Of a stretch of 41,153 nt of DNA, positions 8,457 through 16,549 are shown piece after piece. The DNA is from Proteiniphilum sp. UBA4977 (GTDB lineage Bacteria; Bacteroidota; Bacteroidia; Bacteroidales; Dysgonomonadaceae), in the NCBI GenBank assembly GCA_002398565.1, contig DGZP01000099.1, positions 31,227 through 72,379 of the forward strand. The letters run 5' to 3'. Numbering within the stretch: position 1 is the stretch's first letter; each line of letters opens with the position of its first letter. The notes under the pieces are model-generated. The model saw nothing but the letters and a program-made list of their open reading frames with translations. It was not told the origin of the DNA and ran no database searches. Position numbers and translations under genes: made by a program.

Positions 8457-9725
8457 TTATAATGTTTTCAGATTCAGGTTTCTCCAGAGCACTTTGATGC
8501 CCCCTCCATCGTGAATCTGCAGTGCGATACGTCCCTGGGCATTGCCAATCTTTTCATCGGTGAGATCTACCATCTCCTCTCCATTGAGAAAGGTCTTTAT
8601 ATTGTTTCCTTTTACTACAATGCGGAGCATGTTCCAATCGCCCACTTTCAGTATCTCTTCCTTTTCATCGGGGATTTGTACGAGCCACCCGCGACCGTAA
8701 GATTCGTAAATGCCACCGGTGTCGTTGCCTTTGGGGGCTACTTCAACCTGCCAGCCGTTCACAATGGCACCCGGTTCCACGAAGGAACGAATAAATACAC
8801 CCGAGTTACCATCTGCCTCCTGTTTAAACTCCACGCTCAGGTCGAAGTCGTCATAATATTCACGGGTAGCCAGATAACCATACTGTTTGTCGGGGCCGCT
8901 TTCGCAGACCAGCAATCCATCCTGCACATACCATTTCTCAGTGCCGTAAACCTCCCATCCGTGCAGGTCGGTGCCATTAAATAGCGACACCTCTTTTGTT
9001 TTGCGGGGCAGTTCCTTGATTTTTACATTGCGGAACCAGGCTGCCGAGCCATGATCCTGCAGGCAGATCACTCCCTTGCGTGCCAGCCCGTATTCAGGAG
9101 CATTTTCCCATTTCCCGCTGTCTTTGCGCGTAAACCAGTCTTCTGTCCATGCCTCAAACTCCACCACCTTTTCACCGTTAAGCCAGTGTTCTACATGACC
9201 GTTATCGAAAACAATCTTTGAAGTATTCCATTCACCGGCGGGTTTGATGATGGTTTTGGCAGTGTCGGCAGTATGCATGGCGTAGTCAGCCGCAGTCTTC
9301 TGCCACTCTTCCAGTGGCTGGGGGAAGTTCAAATCGTCGATTAGCTGGTATTCCGGTCCCGTGACATACGGAACGGGAAACTTGGAGTTTTCCACCACGT
9401 GATACAACACACCGCTGTTACCGCCGTCGGCAATCTTCCAATCCCATACCAGTTCAAAGTTTTCATAGATCTTTTCGGTGACAATGTACCCATGTTCATC
9501 GGCTCCTTCACCTTTTGCCTGTATCATGCCGTCTTCGGCAAACCAGGGTGCTGTAAGGCTGTCGCCATTATAGTCACGCCATCCCTGAAGGGTTTTACCG
9601 TCGAAGAGGAGTTCCCATCCTGCTGCCTCTTCCTGCGGGGTAAGTTTATTGTGCTTTCCCCCTGTAGTGCAGGATGTTGCGAGTATCGCCATAGCTGTTA
9701 TACCCATCAAAAAATTAAGTTTCAT
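8457..9725 (-). CDS. Lipoprotein with two DUF1080 (3-keto-disaccharide hydrolase-type) domains
   Basis: A 422-residue predicted lipoprotein with lipobox ATSC and modified Cys19. It contains two homologous concanavalin-like beta-sandwich domains of the DUF1080/PF06439 family. The first begins at WELLFDGKTLQGW (about residue 37) and ends with GVICLQDHGSAAWFRNVKIKEL. The second begins at SLFNGTDLHGWEV (about 250) and ends with GRIALQIHDGGGIKVLWRNLNL. Some DUF1080 proteins hydrolyse 3-keto-glucosides made by oxidoreductases; others are uncharacterised. It is probably anchored at the cell surface or in the periplasm. The gntP transporter downstream may take up a product, but that is inference. Confidence 0.9.
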   Translation of the reverse strand: MKLNFLMGITAMAILATSCTTGGKHNKLTPQEEAAGWELLFDGKTLQGWRDYNGDSLTAPWFAEDGMIQAKGEGADEHGYIVTEKIYENFELVWDWKIADGGNSGVLYHVVENSKFPVPYVTGPEYQLIDDLNFPQPLEEWQKTAADYAMHTADTAKTIIKPAGEWNTSKIVFDNGHVEHWLNGEKVVEFEAWTEDWFTRKDSGKWENAPEYGLARKGVICLQDHGSAAWFRNVKIKELPRKTKEVSLFNGTDLHGWEVYGTEKWYVQDGLLVCESGPDKQYGYLATREYYDDFDLSVEFKQEADGNSGVFIRSFVEPGAIVNGWQVEVAPKGNDTGGIYESYGRGWLVQIPDEKEEILKVGDWNMLRIVVKGNNIKTFLNGEEMVDLTDEKIGNAQGRIALQIHDGGGIKVLWRNLNLKTL

Positions 9726-9760
9726 TTTTTTTCTTTTATAGGTTTAAACTTTAACAGACA

Positions 9761-9768
9761 CAAAGATA
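9761..9768 (-). promoter_or_regulatory. -7 box for the DUF1080 gene
   Basis: Minus-strand TATCTTTG lies 36 bases upstream of the DUF1080 ATG, in the divergent spacer shared with ribF. Confidence 0.5.
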
Positions 9769-9815
9769 GGAAAATTCCCGAAATAAGAAATGCAGAAATT
9801 TTACTTTATTCTGTG

Positions 9816-9823
9816 TATCTTTG
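9816..9823 (+). promoter_or_regulatory. -7 box for ribF
   Basis: TATCTTTG fits TAnnTTTG, 54 bases before the ribF ATG. The -33 region is T-rich (TTTTAC) without a perfect TTTG. Confidence 0.5.
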
Positions 9824-9876
9824 TGCCATTCCGGGGCAATATTCAGGCATAGTTTTAAGCCAAAAATAAATACAGA

Positions 9877-10869
9877 ATGTTTATTAACACGGAAACTTCC
9901 CGGAAGATTCCGCCAAACAACCGATTAGTTTTGGAACGCATTGATCTGTCCGAAAGCAAGATAATGACTGATGGTCCCTTTGTGGCCTCTGTCGGCTTTT
10001 TTGACGGGGTACACATCGGGCACCGTCATCTTATTAAACAGGTAAAAGAAAAGGCCAGAGAGCTCGGTTTACCATCGGCCGTCGTCACTTTTCCTGTCCA
10101 TCCTCGTAAAGTATTGCAGAAAAACTATCAACCGGCCCTGTTGTGCGGTTACGAGGAGAAGTTGGAGCAGTTAAGTACTACCCAGATAGACTATTGCATC
10201 AGTCTCCCTTTTACGCAGGAACTTTCCCGGTTGTCGGCCAGGGAGTTCATGAATGATGTGCTGAAAAAGCAAATAAATGTTCACACGCTTTTCATAGGCT
10301 ACGACCATCGGTTCGGATATAACCGGGAAGAGGGTTTCCCTGAATACAGAAGACATGGGAATGAACTTGGTATGGAGGTAATTCAAGCCCATGAATACCA
10401 GGTAGCGGGAGAGGATGTCAGTTCCACAAAGATACGATCATTACTGAAAAAGGGAGATATTGAACAGGCCAACAGCCTGTTATCTTACCGTTATACACTT
10501 TCGGGAAAGATAGTGGAGGGATACCGTGTAGGACGGACCATTGGATTTCCAACGGCAAATATACGTTCCTGGGAACGATATAAAGTGGTGCCCGAGCTCG
10601 GTGTATATGCTGTATTAGTGCATATAAGAGAAATTATTTACGAAGGAATGCTTTATATTGGTACCCGACCCACGTTGCACGATGATCCGGAAATCAGCGT
10701 GGAGGTGAATATTTTTAATTTCAGTGGCGATCTGTATAATCAGTCGCTCACGGTGGAGTTCGTCGATTTTATCCGGGCCGATCGGAAGTTTGACGCCATG
10801 GATGAACTGGTTGCGCAGATACATAAGGATAAGATATTGGTGATCAAGCGTCTGAAAAGTGAAAAATAG
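9877..10869 (+). CDS. ribF: Bifunctional riboflavin kinase / FAD synthetase
   Basis: It phosphorylates riboflavin to FMN, then adenylylates FMN to FAD. The N-terminal nucleotidyltransferase domain carries SVGFFDGVHIGHRHLI (about residues 39-54, the GxxDGxHxGH signature), VVTFPVHP and the ISSTKIR-type stretch (here VSSTKIRSLLKKGD). The C-terminal flavokinase domain carries GYRVGRTIGFPTANI and ELGVYAV. At 330 residues it is slightly long, because about 20 residues precede the conserved start of the domain. The next gene, an aldo/keto reductase, begins 3 bases downstream, so the two share a transcript. Confidence 0.96.
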   Translation: MFINTETSRKIPPNNRLVLERIDLSESKIMTDGPFVASVGFFDGVHIGHRHLIKQVKEKARELGLPSAVVTFPVHPRKVLQKNYQPALLCGYEEKLEQLSTTQIDYCISLPFTQELSRLSAREFMNDVLKKQINVHTLFIGYDHRFGYNREEGFPEYRRHGNELGMEVIQAHEYQVAGEDVSSTKIRSLLKKGDIEQANSLLSYRYTLSGKIVEGYRVGRTIGFPTANIRSWERYKVVPELGVYAVLVHIREIIYEGMLYIGTRPTLHDDPEISVEVNIFNFSGDLYNQSLTVEFVDFIRADRKFDAMDELVAQIHKDKILVIKRLKSEK

Positions 10870-10872
10870 GAT

Positions 10873-11697
10873 ATGGAGACAAGAAAATTGAATAACGGAG
10901 TAGAAATCCCTGTAGTAGGATTGGGCACCTATAAAATAGGAAACACGGATAAGGAGACCTATCGTGCCGTGCGTACAGCACTGGATGCGGGATACCGGCA
11001 TATCGACACTGCCACGCTGTATGTGAATGAGCGTCCGGTTGGAAGAGCCATCCGGGAGAGTGGTATTGCGCGGGAAGAGATTTTCGTGACCACGAAGTTG
11101 TGGGGAAGTGCCATCCTTTCAAACCGGATTCAGGAGGCTTTCGAAGGTAGTCTGTCTAATCTGGGTCTAGATTATGTGGATCTTTACCTTGTGCACTGGC
11201 CGGTGAAAGGCAAGCTGGCTTTCACATGGCAGGCAATGGAACGGATATTTGATTCCGGAAAAACAAGATCAATCGGTGTGAGCAACCATCTCGTACATCA
11301 TATTGATGAACTGTTGCAGGAAGCCACCATCGTGCCAGCTGTGAATCAGATGGAGCTCCACCCTTGCCTGACACAAAATGATGTGGTGAAATATTGCAGC
11401 CGAAAAGGAATAGTTCCTGTGGCCTGGAGTCCGCTGGGGAGAAATAATATTGCTTTGCTGGAAGAAGAGACGTTGGTTACAATCGGAAAGAAGCATGGGA
11501 AGTCGCCAGCACAGGTTATTTTGCGCTGGAATGTGGATAAGGGCATCGTGGTAGTCCCCAAGTCGTCCGATAGCCAACGACAAAAAGAGAACATTGAAAT
11601 TTTTGATTTCCAGCTTACAACAGAAGAAATTAACCAAATTGATGCACTAAACAGAGACTACCGTACGGGGATTCATCCCGATAAAATCTCATTTTAA
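10873..11697 (+). CDS. Aldo/keto reductase (2,5-diketo-D-gluconate reductase type)
   Basis: A cytoplasmic NADPH-dependent carbonyl reductase of 274 residues. The AKR signatures are in order: GLGTYKIG, then DAGYRHIDTATLYVNE (catalytic Asp and Tyr), VTTKLW (Lys) and DLYLVHWP (His). The cofactor-binding part includes VAWSPLG and VVVPKSSDSQRQKEN. The family resembles 2,5-diketo-D-gluconate reductases and plant-like aldose reductases, but substrates are broad. It follows ribF by 3 bases and converges on mltG with a 5-base gap. No flavin site is expected, so the linkage with ribF is probably incidental. Confidence 0.93.
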   Translation: METRKLNNGVEIPVVGLGTYKIGNTDKETYRAVRTALDAGYRHIDTATLYVNERPVGRAIRESGIAREEIFVTTKLWGSAILSNRIQEAFEGSLSNLGLDYVDLYLVHWPVKGKLAFTWQAMERIFDSGKTRSIGVSNHLVHHIDELLQEATIVPAVNQMELHPCLTQNDVVKYCSRKGIVPVAWSPLGRNNIALLEEETLVTIGKKHGKSPAQVILRWNVDKGIVVVPKSSDSQRQKENIEIFDFQLTTEEINQIDALNRDYRTGIHPDKISF

Positions 11698-11702
11698 CAA
11701 CG

Positions 11703-12740
11703 CTAATAAATATCTCTTTCGTTGAGTGCCTGCTGGTATGCTCTTGCATTTCGTGTATGTTCGGCATGTGTGACTGCAAAATTATGTCGTCCGGACAGGT
11801 CTTCCTTTGCACACATGAACAGATAGTTGTGCTCTTGGGGCGATAAGGTTCCATCAATGGCGCGGATTGACGGTATACGAATGGGGCCGGGGGGCAGGCC
11901 GGCATTTTTATAGGTATTATAGGGTGATTCTACCTCCAGATGCCTGTAAAGAATGCGGCGCAATGAAAAATCTCCTACTGCAAATTTCACGGTGGGATCG
12001 GCTTCCAGCCGCATCCCCTTTTTTAAACGATTCAGATAAAGTCCTGCCACCACAGGATATTCATCGGCGTAAGTGGCCTCTTCCTCCACGATGGAGGCCA
12101 GGACGGATACCTCAGCCGGAGTCAATCCGAGCTTTTCAGCCTTGTCCCGGCGGCTTTCATTCCAGAAAACATCATATTCCCTCTTCATCCGGGTCAGCAG
12201 ATTCCCGATGCCCGTATCCCAGTATACTTCATAGGTGTTTGGGATAAACATCGATATGAATGTCTCTGCATCAAATCCATACTTTTCGGCATTGGAATTA
12301 TTCCTGAGGGCATTCAACAATGTCAGGCTATCCATCATCAGCTGTTGGGATATACGCCCGGCAAGGTTTTCCGCAGTACGCATGTTGTTGAAGGTAAGAT
12401 CAACCGGTGTCTGGCTCCCCGAGCGTAACAGACGGATGACGTCAGACATTGTCATGCCGTCATTAATGGCATATCTTCCGGTTTTCACCTTGTTCGGGTA
12501 GTTCATCCGTTCCGCCATCATCCGGAATATTTTTTCGGAAGGAAATCCGGCCTTATCCCTGATTTGCGTAACAACATCTTCATACTTCTTTTGCCCGTCG
12601 ATATAAATATAGACAGTTTCTGACAGGGAAAAGGGTTTAGATATTATGCTGAAGGCAAATATACCTGCAGAAACTACCAGTAGCAGCAATGTTCCGCTGA
12701 CCCATAACAGAATATTCTTTTTTTTCTTCTTCTTTTGCAT
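11703..12740 (-). CDS. mltG: Endolytic murein transglycosylase MltG
   Basis: It cleaves nascent glycan strands at the inner membrane and so helps end peptidoglycan polymerisation. The 345-residue form uses the ATG at 12740. An in-frame TTG at 12818 lies upstream of the predicted -7 box and would be excluded. A poly-Lys start (MQKKKKKK) is followed by one transmembrane helix (about residues 9-30). The YceG domain contains ASIVEEEA with the catalytic Glu, VVAGLYLNRLKKGMRLEADPTVKFA, the SPYNTYKNAGLPPGPI block and the C-terminal HNFAVTHAEH. It is divergent from tRNA-Ser. The homopolymeric A run of the Lys tract could be prone to slippage. Confidence 0.95.
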   Translation of the reverse strand: MQKKKKKKNILLWVSGTLLLLVVSAGIFAFSIISKPFSLSETVYIYIDGQKKYEDVVTQIRDKAGFPSEKIFRMMAERMNYPNKVKTGRYAINDGMTMSDVIRLLRSGSQTPVDLTFNNMRTAENLAGRISQQLMMDSLTLLNALRNNSNAEKYGFDAETFISMFIPNTYEVYWDTGIGNLLTRMKREYDVFWNESRRDKAEKLGLTPAEVSVLASIVEEEATYADEYPVVAGLYLNRLKKGMRLEADPTVKFAVGDFSLRRILYRHLEVESPYNTYKNAGLPPGPIRIPSIRAIDGTLSPQEHNYLFMCAKEDLSGRHNFAVTHAEHTRNARAYQQALNERDIY

Positions 12741-12761
12741 AGTGTGGCATGAAAGCTGGCG

Positions 12762-12769
12762 CAAATGTA
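12762..12769 (-). promoter_or_regulatory. -7 box for mltG
   Basis: Minus-strand TACATTTG is 21 bases upstream of the mltG ATG at 12740. Its position rules out a start further upstream. Confidence 0.6.
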
Positions 12770-12799
12770 AAAATATTCGCTTGAAAATATCATCTTTTC

Positions 12800-12831
12800 T
12801 TTGACAAGTTGAAAACAAACTTGTATATTTG
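12800..12831 (+). promoter_or_regulatory. Promoter of tRNA-Ser
   Basis: TTTG (12800-12803), a 20-bp spacer, then TATATTTG (12824-12831) matches the Bacteroidetes primary promoter. The tRNA begins 26 bases downstream. Confidence 0.8.
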
Positions 12832-12857
12832 CATCCGATTTTAGCGAAAAATTACAA

Positions 12858-12944
12858 GGAAGTGTGGGTGAGTGGCTGAAACCAGCAGTTTGCTAAACTG
12901 CCGTACGGGTAACTGTACCACGAGTTCGAATCTCGTCGCTTCCG
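12858..12944 (+). tRNA. tRNA-Ser (anticodon GCT)
   Basis: An 87-base class II tRNA. The acceptor stem pairs GGAAGTG (12858-12864) with CGCTTCC (12937-12943, one G-T pair), with discriminator G at 12944. The anticodon loop TTGCTAA gives GCT at 12892-12894. A long variable arm precedes the T arm CGAG-TTCGAAT-CTCG. The CCA tail is not encoded. Confidence 0.96.
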
Positions 12945-12952
12945 CTGCAAGG

Positions 12953-12984
12953 GGATTTTTGGGTAATACCAAAAGTCCTTTTTT
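12953..12984 (+). terminator. Intrinsic terminator after tRNA-Ser
   Basis: A 10-bp stem with one wobble pair (GGATTTTTGG at 12953-12962, CCAAAAGTCC at 12969-12978) and a 6-base loop is followed by TTTTTT. Confidence 0.85.
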
Positions 12985-13044
12985 CATACTTATGCCATGC
13001 GGATAGGTTTATTCTATTCTCCTTCGAAAAAATCTATACAAAAT

Positions 13045-13077
13045 ATGTTGTACAACATGTTTTTTGTTGTATCTTTG
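13045..13077 (+). promoter_or_regulatory. Consensus promoter overlapped by a 14-bp palindrome
   Basis: TTG (13048-13050), a 19-bp spacer and TATCTTTG (13070-13077) form a good Bacteroidetes promoter. The perfect palindrome ATGTTGTACAACAT (13045-13058) covers its -33 element, a layout expected for a repressor or activator site. It precedes the small ORF at 13199 with a leader of roughly 115 bases. Confidence 0.7.
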
Positions 13078-13198
13078 TAGTGATTTAAATGGCAAGCGAG
13101 TTATTTGGAATCATCTTTAGGTTATCAATTACATACTGAATGGCTTCTTAATAGTCGGTTGCCGATGAATCATGAATTTTTTAAAGAAAGGAAAAATT

Positions 13199-13345
13199 AT
13201 GACAATCAGAAACCTTACCAAAGAAGAAATTTTGGGACAGATCAAGTATCTGGAACGAAACATCTCAAACGGGTCTGTTTCATACCGTATAAACAGGTTA
13301 AACAGGCTTCGTACGTTAAGAGCGAGTTTGCGATATGCAAGCTAA
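13199..13345 (+). CDS. Small basic protein of 48 residues, unknown
   Basis: The ATG at 13199 is preceded by AAAGGAAAAATT, one of the clearer ribosome-binding sites in the window. The product begins MTIRNLTKEEILGQIKYLE and continues with a basic helical half rich in Arg, Leu and Asn (residues 28-46). The net charge is strongly positive, so nucleic-acid binding is possible but unproven. It lies behind its own consensus promoter and is followed about 160 bases later by an intrinsic terminator, so it looks like a stand-alone unit. The frame continues open for 24 more sense codons after the TAA (13346-13417), so it may be the front of a broken longer gene. A competing ORF on this strand (13105-13362) begins at a TTG without a ribosome-binding site. 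Confidence 0.55.
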   Translation: MTIRNLTKEEILGQIKYLERNISNGSVSYRINRLNRLRTLRASLRYAS

Positions 13346-13503
13346 GGACCATTTGCCGGTAGCGAAGAGCAGAAAGCAGGAATTGCCTGCAAGTATGCTG
13401 ATGCCGTGAGGCAAATGTAATCAGACATGGTTTTGAAGCTGAGTGATCGAATGTATATCACGGACGCTTTATTTTGATTTTTATTTATACTATTATATTG
13501 CAG

Positions 13504-13527
13504 GCTACCTACCGGGTGGCTTTTTTT
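13504..13527 (+). terminator. Intrinsic terminator after the small ORF
   Basis: The stem GCTACC (13504-13509) pairs with GGTGGC (13515-13520, one wobble) across a 5-base loop and is followed by seven Ts. Confidence 0.8.
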
Positions 13528-13599
13528 GTTTTTGAAAGAGTTTTACGGATATTTATGCCAAATATTCTGGAGGGCATGCTTTAAAATGTGATTTTTGTC

Positions 13600-13607
13600 T
13601 ATCTTTG
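13600..13607 (+). promoter_or_regulatory. -7 box for the aminotransferase gene
   Basis: TATCTTTG lies 39 bases before the ATG. The -33 region has CTTTA in place of TTTG. Confidence 0.5.
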
Positions 13608-13646
13608 TGCCGTATTCTAACAAAAAGCTAATTTAATTCAAAGATT

Positions 13647-14843
13647 ATGATGAATTTATTATCTGCCAGATTGTCTGCCTTGTCGCCTTCAGAAACTTTT
13701 GCGATGGCGCAGAAAAGCAATGAGCTGAAAGCCAAGGGTATTGATGTGATCAATATGAGTGTGGGCGAACCTGACTTTACTACGCCCGACCATATCAAGC
13801 AGGCTGCAAAAAAAGCGATCGACGATAATTTTTCATTCTACTCTCCTGTTGCAGGATTTCCTGACCTGAAGAAGGCGGTGTGCGAAAAGTTGCAAAAAGA
13901 AAACGGATTGGAATATACACCGGCACAGATTGTGGTTTCGGGAGGAGCGAAACAATCACTTTGTAATGTGATCCTTTCTATTGTGGATAAGGACGAAGAG
14001 GTGATTATCCCTGCCCCCTACTGGGTGAGTTACCCCGAAATGGTAAAGCTGGCCGAAGGAAAGTCTGTTTTTGTGCATGCAGGAATAGATCAGGACTTCA
14101 AGATTACGTCGCAACAGCTGGAAGAGGCAATCACTCCGAAAACCAAGGCTTTGATTCTCTGTTCCCCCTCAAATCCAACAGGGAGCGTTTACACGAAAGA
14201 GGAACTGAAGGCGATGGCTGCAGTGCTGGAAAAGCATCCTCACGTCTACGTGATTGCCGATGAGATCTACGAGCACATCAACTATATCGGCCAGCATGAA
14301 TCTATCGCGCAGTTTGTCACTATCCGTGACAGAGTGATTGTGGTGAATGGCGTATCGAAAGGGTATGCCATGACGGGATGGCGTATAGGATGGATTGCCG
14401 CACCACAATGGATTGCTTCAGCATGCAGCATGTTGCAGGGGCAGTATACTTCCGGACCTTCGTCCATCTCACAGAAAGCAGCCACGGCAGCCTATACCGG
14501 TGATCAATCCTGCGTAAGTGAGATGAGAGTGGCTTTCGAGAGAAGACGTAATCTAATTGTTTCACTGCTTGGTGAGATTCCAGGATTGAATGTGAATAAC
14601 CCGATGGGTGCTTTTTATATTTTCCCCGAATGCAAAAGTTATATTGGAAAATCTTACAACGGGAAAATAATGAACAGTGCTACAGATGTGGCAATGTATC
14701 TTCTGGAAGAAGCACATGTGGCCTGTGTGGGGGGGGACGCCTTCGGAGCTCCGGGCTGCATCCGTCTGTCCTATGCCACATCCGATGAAAATATTCAAAA
14801 AGCAGTCGCACGCATAAAAGTAGCTTTGGAAAAGTTGTCCTGA
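13647..14843 (+). CDS. aspC: Class I aminotransferase, aspartate aminotransferase type
   Basis: A PLP enzyme of 398 residues, fold type I, AspAT subfamily Ib. It likely interconverts aspartate + 2-oxoglutarate with oxaloacetate + glutamate. Visible signatures include MSVGEPDFTTP near residue 37, YSPVAGFPDLKKAV, the SNPTGSVYT block, DEIYEHINY (PLP pyridine Asp) and NGVSKGYAMTGWRIGW with the Schiff-base Lys. The C-terminus has the substrate-carboxylate Arg in GCIRLSYA. ATG codons at 13647 and 13650 are both possible. It converges on the EEP gene at 14898. A run of eight Gs (14729-14736) falls in the codons for CVGGD. Confidence 0.93.
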   Translation: MMNLLSARLSALSPSETFAMAQKSNELKAKGIDVINMSVGEPDFTTPDHIKQAAKKAIDDNFSFYSPVAGFPDLKKAVCEKLQKENGLEYTPAQIVVSGGAKQSLCNVILSIVDKDEEVIIPAPYWVSYPEMVKLAEGKSVFVHAGIDQDFKITSQQLEEAITPKTKALILCSPSNPTGSVYTKEELKAMAAVLEKHPHVYVIADEIYEHINYIGQHESIAQFVTIRDRVIVVNGVSKGYAMTGWRIGWIAAPQWIASACSMLQGQYTSGPSSISQKAATAAYTGDQSCVSEMRVAFERRRNLIVSLLGEIPGLNVNNPMGAFYIFPECKSYIGKSYNGKIMNSATDVAMYLLEEAHVACVGGDAFGAPGCIRLSYATSDENIQKAVARIKVALEKLS

Positions 14844-14897
14844 CCGCGTATTGCAAGGCATGTTCACGCAGAGATCGTCCTCAATTAATCAGGATTT

Positions 14898-15704
14898 CTA
14901 ATTGTTGCTTGTGATTGAAACTGACACCCATACCGGGAGATGGTCTGAAGCCATGGTCTCATTTTCTACCCTGGTTTCCAATACAGTGAAGGCTAGCTTC
15001 GGATTTTTCTTTGCCAGTATATAATCGATGCATCTTTTTGGATTATTGACGGGAATTGTCGGTTGAGATGTGTCGTTTAAAAAAGTCCACTCCTTCGATA
15101 GCTCCTGAATTTCTTCCGAGTCGGGAACAGCATTCAGGTCGCCGGCAAGGAAGATTGGTTTTGACCTGTAATTTTGCATCAGCTCATTGATTATGTCGAC
15201 CGATGCTCTCCTGTCGGGTTGCTTCAATGACCAGTGTGTGCAACAGATTATGTAATCTACCATCTCAACAAGCAGCAGGCTGCGCTGTTCTTCACTGCCG
15301 GGCAGTTCGATTGCATCTTTGCGTAGGGGCTTTTCTTTTGTCAATATGCCGATGCCATATCCCCCTCCCTGATAATCTATCGATTTGTTGTATGTGGCAA
15401 ACATCCCCGTGCGTTTTGCCAACTCATTCAGAGCAACTAATCCTCCGCTTCTTTGAGTGGCACTGTCTAGTTCCTGAACTGCCACACAGTTGGCATCAAT
15501 CCGCCTGATAACGTCTGCCACACGGTCATAATCGATTATTTCATCCATGCCCCGGGCATTACGAACATTATATGATAATATTTTAACCTGTTTCCTGTCA
15601 GTGTTTATGGTTTCCCCTTTATGTCTGATTGTAGAACAACATGGCAGTAATACGAAGAACAATAGAATGATCATATTACTGACGCTTACTTGTGCCTTTC
15701 TCAT
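14898..15704 (-). CDS. EEP-family (DNase I-like) phosphodiesterase/phosphatase, exported
   Basis: A 268-residue member of the endonuclease/exonuclease/phosphatase fold, metal-dependent enzymes that cut phosphodiesters or phosphate monoesters. The fold's motifs are present in order: LSYNVRN, VQELD, CTHWS, AGDLNAVP, CIDYILA and ASDHLPV, covering the Asn, Glu, Asp-Asn, Asp and Asp-His active-site positions. The N-terminus has a hydrophobic export signal ending LLPCCS, a poor lipobox, so it may be periplasmic or a lipoprotein. A start at Met11 is an alternative. It lies downstream of the ECF sigma gene on the same strand and is clearly paralogous to the EEP gene at 22991 (shared IDYQGG.G.GIL). 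Confidence 0.9.
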   Translation of the reverse strand: MRKAQVSVSNMIILLFFVLLPCCSTIRHKGETINTDRKQVKILSYNVRNARGMDEIIDYDRVADVIRRIDANCVAVQELDSATQRSGGLVALNELAKRTGMFATYNKSIDYQGGGYGIGILTKEKPLRKDAIELPGSEEQRSLLLVEMVDYIICCTHWSLKQPDRRASVDIINELMQNYRSKPIFLAGDLNAVPDSEEIQELSKEWTFLNDTSQPTIPVNNPKRCIDYILAKKNPKLAFTVLETRVENETMASDHLPVWVSVSITSNN

Positions 15705-15858
15705 ATGGATATATTTTAATAAATTAATCTAAAGAAATGAAAGATGTGAATAGTTATTTTATACAATTATTAATCATAAAAGAGTTGGGTGTTCTCTTCG
15801 ATTAACTTACCTCGCTGACGGCATCGCAATATTTACTTTTCAGGGCGAGTGAAAACCG

Positions 15859-16485
15859 TTAAAATAAGAGAATACGCAACATGAATATCTTTTTACGGAT
15901 CATAGCCTGACTAAAATCCTCAACCAGTTCGGGGTGCTTTTTCTTTATATGAGATCTCACAATAGATAATGATTCCGAATATTTATTATATACTGTTTTT
16001 TTGCTCACAGTCAACGCTCTGGCTGTCTCTCCCACGGACCAATTGTTAATCCGTAACCAGAAAGTTTTCTGTATTAATGGGGGGTGCCCATCAAGGGCAT
16101 CACAGATTATTTGTACCAGTTCTTCCTCTTCCATTTTCGCTATTATGCTACTGTAGCCGGTCTCTATGTTCTCTTGTAATTCCAGTTGATCGATGGAGAT
16201 GATGTTCTTTAATGTTTCCCGGTAAATGTCCAACATTCGGAATCTGAGATATTGTAACATATATGATTGTGCCGAACCTTGGTCATTACATTTCAGGAAA
16301 GATGGGTTTTCCCATACCTTTATCCAGAAATCCTGAATAAGGTCATCTGTCAATGCCTGATCATTCAATTCATAATAAACGAAACTATAGATCAGTTTAA
16401 TATATCGCTTGTAGAACCAATCGAAAGCCTTTTGGTTTTTTCCCGCAATAAGCAGCAGCAATGAATAATCTGTTCTCTTTTCCAT
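15859..16485 (-). CDS. ECF-type RNA polymerase sigma factor
   Basis: A 208-residue sigma-70 family protein when started at the ATG at 16485 (MEKRTDYSLL). An upstream in-frame ATG at 16536 would add 17 residues. Region 2 covers about residues 15-75, with FDWFYKRYIKLIYSF and LTDDLIQDFWIKVWENP. Region 4 covers about 125-185, with the helix-turn-helix WSVGETARALTVSKKTVYNKY. A near-consensus box (minus-strand TTTCTTTG at 16519-16526) favours the shorter form. It is divergent from a fecR-like anti-sigma gene and very likely partners with it to control the SusC/SusD operon. This divergent layout is less common than sigma and anti-sigma in tandem. Confidence 0.9.
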   Translation of the reverse strand: MEKRTDYSLLLLIAGKNQKAFDWFYKRYIKLIYSFVYYELNDQALTDDLIQDFWIKVWENPSFLKCNDQGSAQSYMLQYLRFRMLDIYRETLKNIISIDQLELQENIETGYSSIIAKMEEEELVQIICDALDGHPPLIQKTFWLRINNWSVGETARALTVSKKTVYNKYSESLSIVRSHIKKKHPELVEDFSQAMIRKKIFMLRILLF

Positions 16486-16549
16486 ACAGATTTTTTCTTG
16501 TGTGATATATTTCTTTACAAAGAAACATAATTTCATTTAAAAAAAAGAC

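Noticed and set aside
13105..13362. 85-codon ORF overlapping the small gene at 13199
   Set aside because: It starts at TTG without a ribosome-binding site and lies in a different frame from the well-initiated 48-codon ORF.
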